Source: Rhodovulum adriaticum | GTDB lineage: Bacteria; Pseudomonadota; Alphaproteobacteria; Rhodobacterales; Rhodobacteraceae | Direction: 5' to 3' | NCBI RefSeq assembly: GCF_004345735.1 | Contig: NZ_SLXL01000003.1 | Location: 1 to 64,000, forward strand | Length of the DNA: 64,000 nt | In this document: positions 44,652-51,698 of the stretch, one piece after another | How positions within the stretch are numbered: position 1 is the first letter of the stretch | Layout: each line of letters starts with the position of its first letter | The notes under the pieces: model-generated | Told to the model about the DNA's origin: nothing | The model's input: only the letters and a program-made list of their open reading frames with translations | Database searches by the model: none | Position numbers and translations under genes: made by a program

Positions 44652-45291
44652 TATCTTTGCCGATCCGATCTGCCCGTGGTGCTATATCGGCAAGCGGCTG
44701 CTGGACACGGCCCTGCAGCGCCATCCCGATCATCCCTTTGCGATCACCTGGCATCCGTTCCAGTTGAACCCGGACATGCCGAAACAGGGCATGGATCGCC
44801 GTACGTACCTGGAGGCCAAGTTCGGCGGCAAGACGCAGGCGGCGCAAACCTATGCCGAGATCGCCGAGCATGCCCGCGAGGCCGGACTGGACCTGAACCT
44901 GGCCGCGATCACCCGCACGCCCAACACACTGGACGCGCACCGCCTGATCCACTGGGCGGGGATCGAGGGGCGGCAGCAGGCGGTCATCTCTTTCCTGTTC
45001 GAGGCATATTTCCAGAACGGGCAGGATATCGGCGACCCGGACATTCTGCGCGCCATCGCCGAGCGGGCCGAGATGGACGGGGCGATGATCGCCCGGCTGC
45101 TGGCCAGCGATGCCGATGTCGAAGATATCCGCGCCCGCGACGCCCATGCGCGCGAGCGCGGCGTGACCGGCGTGCCGACCTTCATCGTGGCGAACACCCA
45201 TGCCCTGGTGGGCGCGCAGCCAACCACGCTGTGGGAAGACGTGATCGCCGAGTTGCGGGGCGGCGCACCGCAGGGAACCCGCCTGCAATAG
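44638..45291 (+). CDS. DsbA-family (FrnE-like) oxidoreductase
   Basis: A 217-residue thioredoxin-fold protein with an inserted helical domain and the active site DPICPWCYIGKRLL (Cys12, Cys15), of the FrnE/2-hydroxychromene-2-carboxylate isomerase group. It has no signal peptide, so it acts in the cytoplasm. The cis-Pro is in GVTGVPTFIV. It starts 14 bases inside the ligase gene, indicating coupling. With the ligase it could serve aromatic acid breakdown or thiol protection; the link is inferred. Confidence 0.9.
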   Translation: MVLLDIFADPICPWCYIGKRLLDTALQRHPDHPFAITWHPFQLNPDMPKQGMDRRTYLEAKFGGKTQAAQTYAEIAEHAREAGLDLNLAAITRTPNTLDAHRLIHWAGIEGRQQAVISFLFEAYFQNGQDIGDPDILRAIAERAEMDGAMIARLLASDADVEDIRARDAHARERGVTGVPTFIVANTHALVGAQPTTLWEDVIAELRGGAPQGTRLQ

Positions 45292-45378
45292 CTTGTGATC
45301 TGTCGCGTTTTCGGCTGGCGCCGCCCTGCGATCTGTTCCAAGACGGGCGCACTCAGACCCAGTTGAAAGGATGGCAGC

Positions 45379-46575
45379 ATGACCCCCCGGCGCCTCTCGC
45401 GGACGGAATTCATCGCGATGATGGCCCTGCTTTATGCCACGGTCGCCTTTTCCATCGACGCCATGCTGCCAGCCCTGCCCGAAATCGGGGCGGAACTGAC
45501 GCCGGACAAGCTGAACCAGGCGCAATTCGTCGTCACGTTGTTCGTTGCCGGGATGGGGACAGGGACGCTGCTGGCAGGCCCGCTGTCCGATGCGTTGGGG
45601 CGCAAGCCGGTCATCCTGGGCGGTGCCGCGCTTTACATGGTGGGGGCCTTCCTGGCAGGAACGGGCGAAACGCTGGAGGCGATGCTGCTGGGCCGGTTCG
45701 TACAGGGGCTGGGCGCAGCGGGTCCGCGCGTTGTGGCGCTGGCGGTGGTGCGCGACCTTTATTCCGGCCGCGACATGGCCCGGATCGTATCCTTCGTGAT
45801 GATGATCTTTACCCTGCTGCCCGCCCTGGCGCCCACGGTGGGGGCCGGGCTGATCGCGCTGTTCGGGTGGCGCGGCATTTTCGGGGCATTTGTCGTGTTC
45901 GCGCTGATTTCCGTCAGCTGGTACGCCATTCGCCAGCCCGAAACCCTGCCGCCCGCCCGCAGGCGCCAACTGGCCACGGGCCCCCTGATGGAAGCGGCGC
46001 GCGAGGTCTTCGCCGACCCGGTGGCGCGCACGGCAACGCTGGTACAGACGCTGATCTTTTCGGTGCTGTTCATGGTGCTGACCTCGACCCAGCAAATCTT
46101 TGACCAGTATTTCGGGCGGGGCGATACGTTCCACTGGTGGTTCGGGCTGATCGCGGTCATCTCGGGCAGTGCCAGTTTTCTGAACGCGATGCTGGTGGGC
46201 CGGATGGGCATGCGGTTTCTGATCCGCACCACATTGATCGTGCAGCTGTGCCTTTCGGCGCTGATGGCGGTGACGCTGTGGGCGGGCCTGTGGCCGGCCT
46301 GGGCCGAGTTTCCGGCCTATGTGATCTGGTCGATCACGATCTTTGGGATGCTGGGGCTGACCATCGGCAACCTGAACGCCCTAGCGATGGAACCGCTGGG
46401 CCATATCGCGGGCATGGCGGCCTCTATCATCGGGGCCTTGGCGACGGTCATGTCGGCGGTTCTGGCGATGCCGGTGGGGCAGTTGTTCGACGGCACGCCC
46501 CGGCCGCTGGCAACGGGGGCGCTGTTGGCCGTGGCCGGGGCGCTGATCCTGATGCGGCGCCTGCCCGACCGCTAA
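45379..46575 (+). CDS. MFS multidrug transporter, Bcr/CflA type
   Basis: The 398-residue protein has 12 predicted membrane helices and the MFS loop motif AGPLSDALGRKPVILGG plus RFVQGLGAAGPRVVALAVVRDLYSG, typical of the Bcr/CflA drug-efflux subfamily. It lies 87 bases after the DsbA-fold gene on the same strand and could belong to that operon. The export substrate is unknown. It is convergent with rpsI, with a terminator between. Confidence 0.92.
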   Translation: MTPRRLSRTEFIAMMALLYATVAFSIDAMLPALPEIGAELTPDKLNQAQFVVTLFVAGMGTGTLLAGPLSDALGRKPVILGGAALYMVGAFLAGTGETLEAMLLGRFVQGLGAAGPRVVALAVVRDLYSGRDMARIVSFVMMIFTLLPALAPTVGAGLIALFGWRGIFGAFVVFALISVSWYAIRQPETLPPARRRQLATGPLMEAAREVFADPVARTATLVQTLIFSVLFMVLTSTQQIFDQYFGRGDTFHWWFGLIAVISGSASFLNAMLVGRMGMRFLIRTTLIVQLCLSALMAVTLWAGLWPAWAEFPAYVIWSITIFGMLGLTIGNLNALAMEPLGHIAGMAASIIGALATVMSAVLAMPVGQLFDGTPRPLATGALLAVAGALILMRRLPDR

Positions 46576-46600
46576 GCAATCCTGCGCAGCGCAAAACAAA

Positions 46601-46624
46601 GGGGCCGCGCAATTGCGCGGCCCC
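46601..46624. terminator. Perfect 24-bp palindrome, terminator of rplM-rpsI
   Basis: GGGGCCGCGCAA pairs with TTGCGCGGCCCC in a perfect inverted repeat. On the minus strand it is followed by TTTGTTTTGC, fitting intrinsic termination of rpsI. The plus side lacks a clean T tract but may also slow the MFS transcript. Confidence 0.7.
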
Positions 46625-46647
46625 GATGCCAAACATGGTATACCCGA

Positions 46648-47139
46648 TCAGCGCTTGGAGAACTGGAAGCTGCGGCGGGCCTTGCGGCGGCCGAACTTCT
46701 TGCGTTCCACGACGCGGCTGTCACGGGTCAGGAAGCCGGCAGCCTTCAGCGGCGCGCGCAGGCTGGGATCGTACAGTTGCAGCGCCTTGGAGATGCCGTG
46801 CTTGACCGCACCGGCCTGGCCCGACAGGCCGCCGCCCTTGACGGTCGCCTGCACGTCGAACTGGTCCTCGACGCCGGCCACGGTGAAGGGCTGGCGAAGG
46901 ATCATCTGCAGCACCGGACGGGCGAAATAGGTGTTCAGCTCTTTGCCGTTCACCGTGACCTTGCCCGAGCCGGGCTTGATCCAGACGCGGGCGACCGCGT
47001 CCTTCCGCTTGCCGGTGGCGTAGGAACGGCCGAACTCGTCACGGACGGGTTCGCGCGGCGCTTCGGCCTCGGCGACGACAGCGGCCTCGCCCGAGACGGC
47101 CTCGTTCAGCTGGTCGAGGGATTTGATTTCTTCGGCCAT
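46648..47139 (-). CDS. rpsI: 30S ribosomal protein S9
   Basis: S9 is a small-subunit protein whose C-terminal tail reaches the P-site tRNA. The 163-residue product has an N-terminal acidic extension, then the core [21 protein letters not shown] and [19 protein letters not shown], and the end [14 protein letters not shown]. Two ATGs occur in a row (47142 and 47139); the second is taken because its distance from GGAG is better. It overlaps or abuts the rplM stop. Confidence 0.97.
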   Translation of the reverse strand: MAEEIKSLDQLNEAVSGEAAVVAEAEAPREPVRDEFGRSYATGKRKDAVARVWIKPGSGKVTVNGKELNTYFARPVLQMILRQPFTVAGVEDQFDVQATVKGGGLSGQAGAVKHGISKALQLYDPSLRAPLKAAGFLTRDSRVVERKKFGRRKARRSFQFSKR

Positions 47140-47603
47140 CATGCGCTCCGGGTGTTTTTCTTGTTCATGGACTTCACGTCCAGGACTTCGGGGTTCTGCG
47201 CCACGTGCGGATGCTCGGCCCCGGCATAGACGCGCAGGTTGGTCATCAGCTTGCGGGACAGGCGGTTGCCCGGCAGCATGCGCTTGACCGCCTGGGTCAC
47301 GACGCGCTCGGGGTATTCGCCCTCCAGCACCTGGGCGGCAGTGCGGTGCTTGATGCCGCCCGGGTGGCCCGTGTGCCAGTAGTATTTCTTGTCGGCGCGC
47401 TTGCGGCCGGTCATCTGCACCTTGTCGGCGTTGATGACGATCACGTTGTCGCCCATGTCCATATGCGGGGTGAAGGACGCCTTGTGCTTGCCGCGCAGGC
47501 GCATGGCGACGATCGAGGCAAGACGGCCGAGCACGACGCCCTCGGCGTCGATGACGATCCACTTCTTGTCGATATCCGCCGGAGTCGCGGTAAAGGTTTT
47601 CAT
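47139..47603 (-). CDS. rplM: 50S ribosomal protein L13
   Basis: L13 is an early-assembly protein of the large subunit. The 154-residue product starts [22 protein letters not shown] and has [26 protein letters not shown] (in pieces) and [13 protein letters not shown]. It precedes rpsI with coupled translation, the universal order. Confidence 0.97.
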   Translation of the reverse strand: MKTFTATPADIDKKWIVIDAEGVVLGRLASIVAMRLRGKHKASFTPHMDMGDNVIVINADKVQMTGRKRADKKYYWHTGHPGGIKHRTAAQVLEGEYPERVVTQAVKRMLPGNRLSRKLMTNLRVYAGAEHPHVAQNPEVLDVKSMNKKNTRSA

Positions 47604-47975
47604 ATCTTGGCCCTATCGGCTGGATTGTCCTGAGGCGCAGCGAATTCCACGCCCCGTTCGGGATTGCGCCCTTCTAAGGGTTCTGCACGCACAGTCAAGT
47701 GCATCAATCCCGCATTATCGACATAAAAACAATGGCTTATAAATTAGGTATATAGATACCCCACTTTTCGCCATTCGCCAACACCCCCTGCCCCCTGCGG
47801 CGCATCCGCTTTCGCCGGGGAAATTTGCCTGATCTTTCAAATCTATCCTTGATCGACTCGAATGAAGGCCTTAGGTGCCCCTCTCACACGATCGGGACCG
47901 ATCCCAACTTCGGGCCTTCCGGGGGGGCGCTAAGGGACCGACTGGATTCAATCTGCTGGTACGAAGGGGAGCGCC
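47604..47975. promoter_or_regulatory. Divergent control region rplM / speD
   Basis: 372 bases without a credible ORF. An AT-rich stretch at 47720-47765 (with TATAAAT and TATATAGAT) must contain promoter elements for rplM and/or speD. Small inverted repeats such as GGGA-CCGA-TCCC (47891-47902) lie in the speD leader. No known riboswitch motif was matched. Confidence 0.4.
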
Positions 47976-48482
47976 ATGAAAGACGCCAACCTCTTCCAAC
48001 TGGGGATCGGTCTGGAGACAGGCGCCCATGCGGAAGACACCCGCAGCCAATCGGCTGCAATCGCCACCCGTGACGTTTTCGACGATGATCGCGAGGACCA
48101 CTTCGTCCGTCGCGATGGTGTCGTCTTTGCGGGTACGCATCTGATTATCGAGGTCGTCAACGGCCACGGCCTGGACGAAGAGCCGCGCATTCAGCAGGCG
48201 TTCCGCGATTGCGTGGACGAATGCGGTGCAACGCTTTTGCATATCCACACGCACAAGTTCAGCCCCCAGGGCGTCAGCGGCGTTGCCGTGCTGGCCGAGT
48301 CTCACATCTCGGTCCACACTTGGCCGGAAATCGGCTACGGCGCCTTCGATGTCTTCATGTGCGGCGATGCCGACCCGTGGGCGGCTGTCGGTGTCTTGCA
48401 GCGGGCCTTTGGCACCCAGGACGTGCGGGTCAAGGAACTGCTGCGCGGCGAAGGGCTGGTCACGGAGAGCCAGGCGGCATGA
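47976..48482 (+). CDS. speD: S-adenosylmethionine decarboxylase proenzyme
   Basis: SpeD decarboxylates SAM to give the aminopropyl donor for spermidine. The 168-residue proenzyme cleaves itself to make a pyruvoyl group; the site is AESHISVHTWPE, with cleavage between Glu108 and Ser109. His114 and Cys129 (FMCGDADPW) are the catalytic partners. The N-terminus is about 45 residues longer than the short bacterial type. The stop overlaps the speE start by 4 bases. Confidence 0.95.
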   Translation: MKDANLFQLGIGLETGAHAEDTRSQSAAIATRDVFDDDREDHFVRRDGVVFAGTHLIIEVVNGHGLDEEPRIQQAFRDCVDECGATLLHIHTHKFSPQGVSGVAVLAESHISVHTWPEIGYGAFDVFMCGDADPWAAVGVLQRAFGTQDVRVKELLRGEGLVTESQAA

Positions 48483-49324
48483 GCGACTGGGTCCGCGAAA
48501 CCCTGCACCGCGACTACGCGCAATCCCTGCGCGTGGACGAGATGCTGTATGACAGCGAAACGTCGCATCAACGGCTGAAGGTGTTCCTGAACGGCACCTT
48601 CGGCCGCGTGCTGACGCTGGACGACGTGGTGCAGACCACCGAGGGCGACAATTTCATCTACCACGAGATGCTGACCCATGTGCCGATCCTGGCCCATGGC
48701 GCGGCGCGGCGCGTGCTGATCGTGGGCGGCGGCGATGGCGGCATGGCGCGCGAGGTGCTGCGCCACAACTCGGTCGAACATGTGACCATGGTCGAGATCG
48801 ACGCCGGCGTGGTGGAGTTTTCCAAGCAATACCTGCCGATGCTCAGCGCAGGCGCGTTCGACGACCCGCGGCTGAACCTGGTGATCGACGACGGTGCGGC
48901 CTTCATGCGCAACACGTCGGAGAAATTCGATGTCATCATCGTTGATTCCACCGATCCGATCGGCCCCGGCGAGGTGCTGTTCACCGACACCTTCTACGGC
49001 CATGCCAAGCGCGCGCTGACCGAACGCGGCATCCTGGTCACCCAGAACGGCGTGCCCTTCATGCAGGGCGGCGAGTTGACCAACACGATGCGGGCGTTCA
49101 AGGCGCTGTTCACCGATTGGACCTGCTACCTGGCCACGATCCCGACCTATGCGGGCGGGCCGATGGCCTTTGGCTGGGGCACCGATGGGGATGCGGGTCA
49201 GGTCACGGTCGAGGAGTTGGAGGCGCGCTTTGCCGCCGCCGGGATCGAGACCGATTATTACACCCCCGCCGTGCACAAGGGCGCCTTTGCCCTGCCCGCC
49301 TATGTGGCACGGCTGATGCCTTAA
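48479..49324 (+). CDS. speE: Spermidine synthase
   Basis: SpeE moves the aminopropyl group from decarboxylated SAM to putrescine. The 281-residue protein has YHEMLTHVPILAHG, the nucleotide motif VLIVGGGDGGMAREVLRH, and the active-site DSTDPIGPGEVLFT. The ATG overlaps the speD stop (ATGA), so the two enzymes are made together. A terminator follows at 49340. Confidence 0.97.
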   Translation: MSDWVRETLHRDYAQSLRVDEMLYDSETSHQRLKVFLNGTFGRVLTLDDVVQTTEGDNFIYHEMLTHVPILAHGAARRVLIVGGGDGGMAREVLRHNSVEHVTMVEIDAGVVEFSKQYLPMLSAGAFDDPRLNLVIDDGAAFMRNTSEKFDVIIVDSTDPIGPGEVLFTDTFYGHAKRALTERGILVTQNGVPFMQGGELTNTMRAFKALFTDWTCYLATIPTYAGGPMAFGWGTDGDAGQVTVEELEARFAAAGIETDYYTPAVHKGAFALPAYVARLMP

Positions 49325-49339
49325 CGCCACGCGGCCCAC

Positions 49340-49370
49340 GCAACCGCCCTGAACGGGTCACGGCGGTTGC
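49340..49370 (+). terminator. Terminator of speD-speE
   Basis: A 9-bp stem GCAACCGCC (49340-49348) / GGCGGTTGC (49362-49370) encloses a 13-base loop and is followed by TTTCCTCCCC. It lies just after the speE stop. Confidence 0.75.
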
Positions 49371-49444
49371 TTTCCTCCCCCATCCCACTTAGACGTTCAG
49401 GTCAGAGCCGGTGGCACCGCCGCCGCTCTCCCCAAGAGGACTGG

Positions 49445-49524
49445 ATGTCAGAGCTTGTGTGATAAGGCTCTCTGAAGCGCAGAGAGCCCGGTGAATTCAG
49501 AACCGCCGGACGCATCGCGTCCGG
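49445..49524 (+). promoter_or_regulatory. Possible leader peptide and attenuator upstream of yjhX
   Basis: After the speE terminator there is a five-codon ORF, MSELV (49445-49462), with AAGAGGA 5 bases upstream and tandem stops (TGA TAA). It is followed at once by an 8-bp hairpin (49466-49488) and then a second 8-bp hairpin CCGGACGC/GCGTCCGG (49506-49524) with GGTGTTTTC after it. This looks like a leader ORF plus terminator-type hairpin before yjhX. In E. coli the homologous topAI-yjhQ-yjhP operon is controlled through a leader ORF. The reading is tentative. Confidence 0.3.
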
Positions 49525-49557
49525 GGTGTTTTCTCACACCTGTCGCACGAGCATTCC

Positions 49558-49821
49558 ATGAATATCTCACGAACCGAGCAACGTGTTCTGCACGTTCTGG
49601 CCCTGGGTGGCCTCATCATCCATGAACGGGGTGACGGCCCCAAGATCAACGCCATCACCTGCGTCACGCGCGAGGGGATGGTGCTGTCCGACTGCGATCT
49701 GAACGTCTTCTATCGTCTGCGCAAGAAACGCCTGATCGAGTCCCGCGACGGCAAGCCCTATCGCATCTCGAAACGCGGCCGAATGTCGGTGCGCGCCCAA
49801 CTCGACAACCGGGGCGCATGA
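49558..49821 (+). CDS. yjhX: YjhX/TopAI-family toxin-like protein
   Basis: This 87-residue protein is UPF0386/YjhX: MNISRTEQRVLHVLALGGLI, then CDLNVFYRLRKKRLIE and the basic end GKPYRISKRGRMSVRAQLDN. In E. coli YjhX (TopAI) inhibits DNA topoisomerase I and is neutralised by the acetyltransferase-like YjhQ, encoded next to it. Here yjhQ is missing and a yjhP homologue follows directly. So the toxin role cannot be assumed; it may be a DNA-binding regulator instead (it has a winged-helix look). The ribosome site is weak. Confidence 0.85.
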   Translation: MNISRTEQRVLHVLALGGLIIHERGDGPKINAITCVTREGMVLSDCDLNVFYRLRKKRLIESRDGKPYRISKRGRMSVRAQLDNRGA

Positions 49822-49918
49822 CATGTCGACCACAAATCCCCCTGCCAACGGGCCGTCCCGCGCGGCGGCGCGGCCCGTTGCCCGCACGAAAAATTCCCTG
49901 CCCGAAGGAGCACAAGAC

Positions 49919-50665
49919 ATGGATATTCCACGTATCTTTACCATCACGGAAAGCACGCACCGCATCCACAACCCGTTCACCTCGGCCAAGTACGACACGC
50001 TTGGCAGGGTTCTTCGCCTTGCGCCGGGCACACGTATCCTGGACCTTGGCAGCGGGTCGGGCGAGATGCTGTGCACATGGGCACGCGATTTCGGAATCTC
50101 GGGAACCGGCGTCGATCTCAGCCCGCTGTTCTCTGAACAGGCAGCACGCCGGGCAGAGGAACTGGGCGTGGCCGACCGGGTCCGCTTCATCCACGGGGAC
50201 GCGGCCGGGTTCGTGTCCGAGGACAAGGTCGGGGTCGCCGCCTGCATCGGCGCCACATGGATCGGCGGCGGCTTTGCTGGGACCATCGACCTTTTGTCCC
50301 GCAGCCTTGCGCCCGGCGGGATCATCCTGATCGGAGAGCCCTACTGGCTTGCCCACCCGCCGAGCGATGAGGCGGTGAAACGCTGCGGGGCGACAGCGCT
50401 GTCGGATTTCCCGACGCTTCCCGCGCTGTTGGGGGCGTTCCAGGCACTCGGCTACGATGTTGTCGAAATGGTCCTGGCCGACCGCGAAGGCTGGGACAGG
50501 TACGAGGCCGCCAAGTGGATGAACATGCGCCGCTGGCTGGACGACAACCCGGACGACGATTTCGCGGACGAGCTGCGCGAACATCTTTCGTCAGAGCCGA
50601 CGCGCTATGCAGCCTATACGCGCGAATACATCGGCTGGGGCGTTTTCGCGCTGATGGCGCGCTGA
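49919..50665 (+). CDS. yjhP: YjhP-like SAM-dependent methyltransferase
   Basis: A 248-residue class I methyltransferase with SAM motif RILDLGSGSGEMLC (residues 39-52), then GTGVDLSPLFSEQAARRAEE and the conserved AKWMNMRRWLDDNPDDDF region. The opening MDIPRIFTITESTHRIHNPF and overall pattern match E. coli YjhP. ATG 49919 has AAGGAG upstream; an earlier ATG at 49823, two bases after the yjhX stop, would add 32 low-complexity residues. The substrate is unknown. In E. coli yjhP is in the topAI-yjhQ operon. Confidence 0.88.
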   Translation: MDIPRIFTITESTHRIHNPFTSAKYDTLGRVLRLAPGTRILDLGSGSGEMLCTWARDFGISGTGVDLSPLFSEQAARRAEELGVADRVRFIHGDAAGFVSEDKVGVAACIGATWIGGGFAGTIDLLSRSLAPGGIILIGEPYWLAHPPSDEAVKRCGATALSDFPTLPALLGAFQALGYDVVEMVLADREGWDRYEAAKWMNMRRWLDDNPDDDFADELREHLSSEPTRYAAYTREYIGWGVFALMAR

Positions 50666-50749
50666 CGAACGCAAAGCGGATCGAGCGGTCCAGTGCCGCT
50701 CGATCCCGACCCGTGGCACATGGCGCGGCATTTGTGCGCGCCAGCGCCG

Positions 50750-51622
50750 CTATCCCATCGCGCGCAGCCGCCGGATCAGGCTGGAGGTATCCCAGCGGCC
50801 ACCGCCCAGATTCTGCACATCCTTGTAGAACTGGTCGACCAGCGCGGTCACCGGCAGGCTGGCGCCGGTCTCTTCGGCTGTGGCCAGGCAGATCGCCAAA
50901 TCCTTGCGCATCCAGTCCACGGCGAACCCGTGTTCGAACGCGTCGTCCAGCATGGTCTGATAACGGTTGACCATCTGCCAGCTGCCCGCCGCGCCGCCGC
51001 CGATCACCTCGACCACCGCGCGCCCGTCAAGGCCGGCCTTCTCGGCGAAATGTAGCCCCTCGGACAGGCCCTGCACCAGCCCGGCGATGCAGATCTGGTT
51101 GACCATCTTGGTCAACTGCCCCGCCCCGGTATCCCCCATCCGCTTGGAGAGCTTGGCATAACAGGCAATCACCGGCTCGGCACGGGTATAGATAGCCTCT
51201 TCGCCGCCGCACATCACGACAAGCTGTCCGTTTTCGGCCCCGGCCTGCCCGCCAGACACCGGCGCATCGATGAAACCGATCCCGCGCGCGGCGGCGGCGT
51301 CCGCCATCTCGCGCGTCACCTTGGCCGAAACGGTCGTGTGATCGACAAAGATTGTTCCCTCGGCCATGCCTGAAAACGCACCATCCGCACCGGCACAGAC
51401 CGCGCGCAGGTCATCATCGTTGCCCACGCAGGCCATAACGACTTCCGCGCCCTTGGCGGCCTCGGCGGGTGTGGGCGCCGCTTGGCCGCCATGTTCGGCA
51501 ACCCATTTTTCCGCCTTCGCGGCGGTGCGGTTATAGACGGTGACCTGGTGCCCCTTGGCGGCCAGGTGGCCCGCCATCGGATACCCCATCACGCCCAGGC
51601 CCAGAAACGCGACTTTCGCCAT
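50750..51622 (-). CDS. NAD(P)-dependent beta-hydroxyacid dehydrogenase (3-hydroxyisobutyrate dehydrogenase family)
   Basis: A 290-residue two-domain dehydrogenase. It has the Rossmann motif VAFLGLGVMGYPMAGHLA, the substrate loop DAPVSGGQAGAENGQL, and the catalytic Lys172 in GAGQLTKMVNQI. Family members oxidise 3-hydroxyisobutyrate or reduce tartronate semialdehyde or succinic semialdehyde; the exact substrate cannot be chosen here. The NRT stretch after the second strand suggests NADP use. ATG 51622 is chosen; a frame to 51706 is not conserved. It is divergent from the acylase gene. Confidence 0.9.
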   Translation of the reverse strand: MAKVAFLGLGVMGYPMAGHLAAKGHQVTVYNRTAAKAEKWVAEHGGQAAPTPAEAAKGAEVVMACVGNDDDLRAVCAGADGAFSGMAEGTIFVDHTTVSAKVTREMADAAAARGIGFIDAPVSGGQAGAENGQLVVMCGGEEAIYTRAEPVIACYAKLSKRMGDTGAGQLTKMVNQICIAGLVQGLSEGLHFAEKAGLDGRAVVEVIGGGAAGSWQMVNRYQTMLDDAFEHGFAVDWMRKDLAICLATAEETGASLPVTALVDQFYKDVQNLGGGRWDTSSLIRRLRAMG

Positions 51623-51698
51623 TCTTCCCCCCGATTGCATGTCCCTGCGATTGCCCTTACCTAACGGCTGGGTCCGGGGCGTCAACAACGGGGCAGAG

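Noticed and set aside
49823-49918. yjhP start at 49823
   Set aside because: It would add 32 low-complexity residues. The ATG at 49919 has a good ribosome site and the conserved MDIPRIFTI start.
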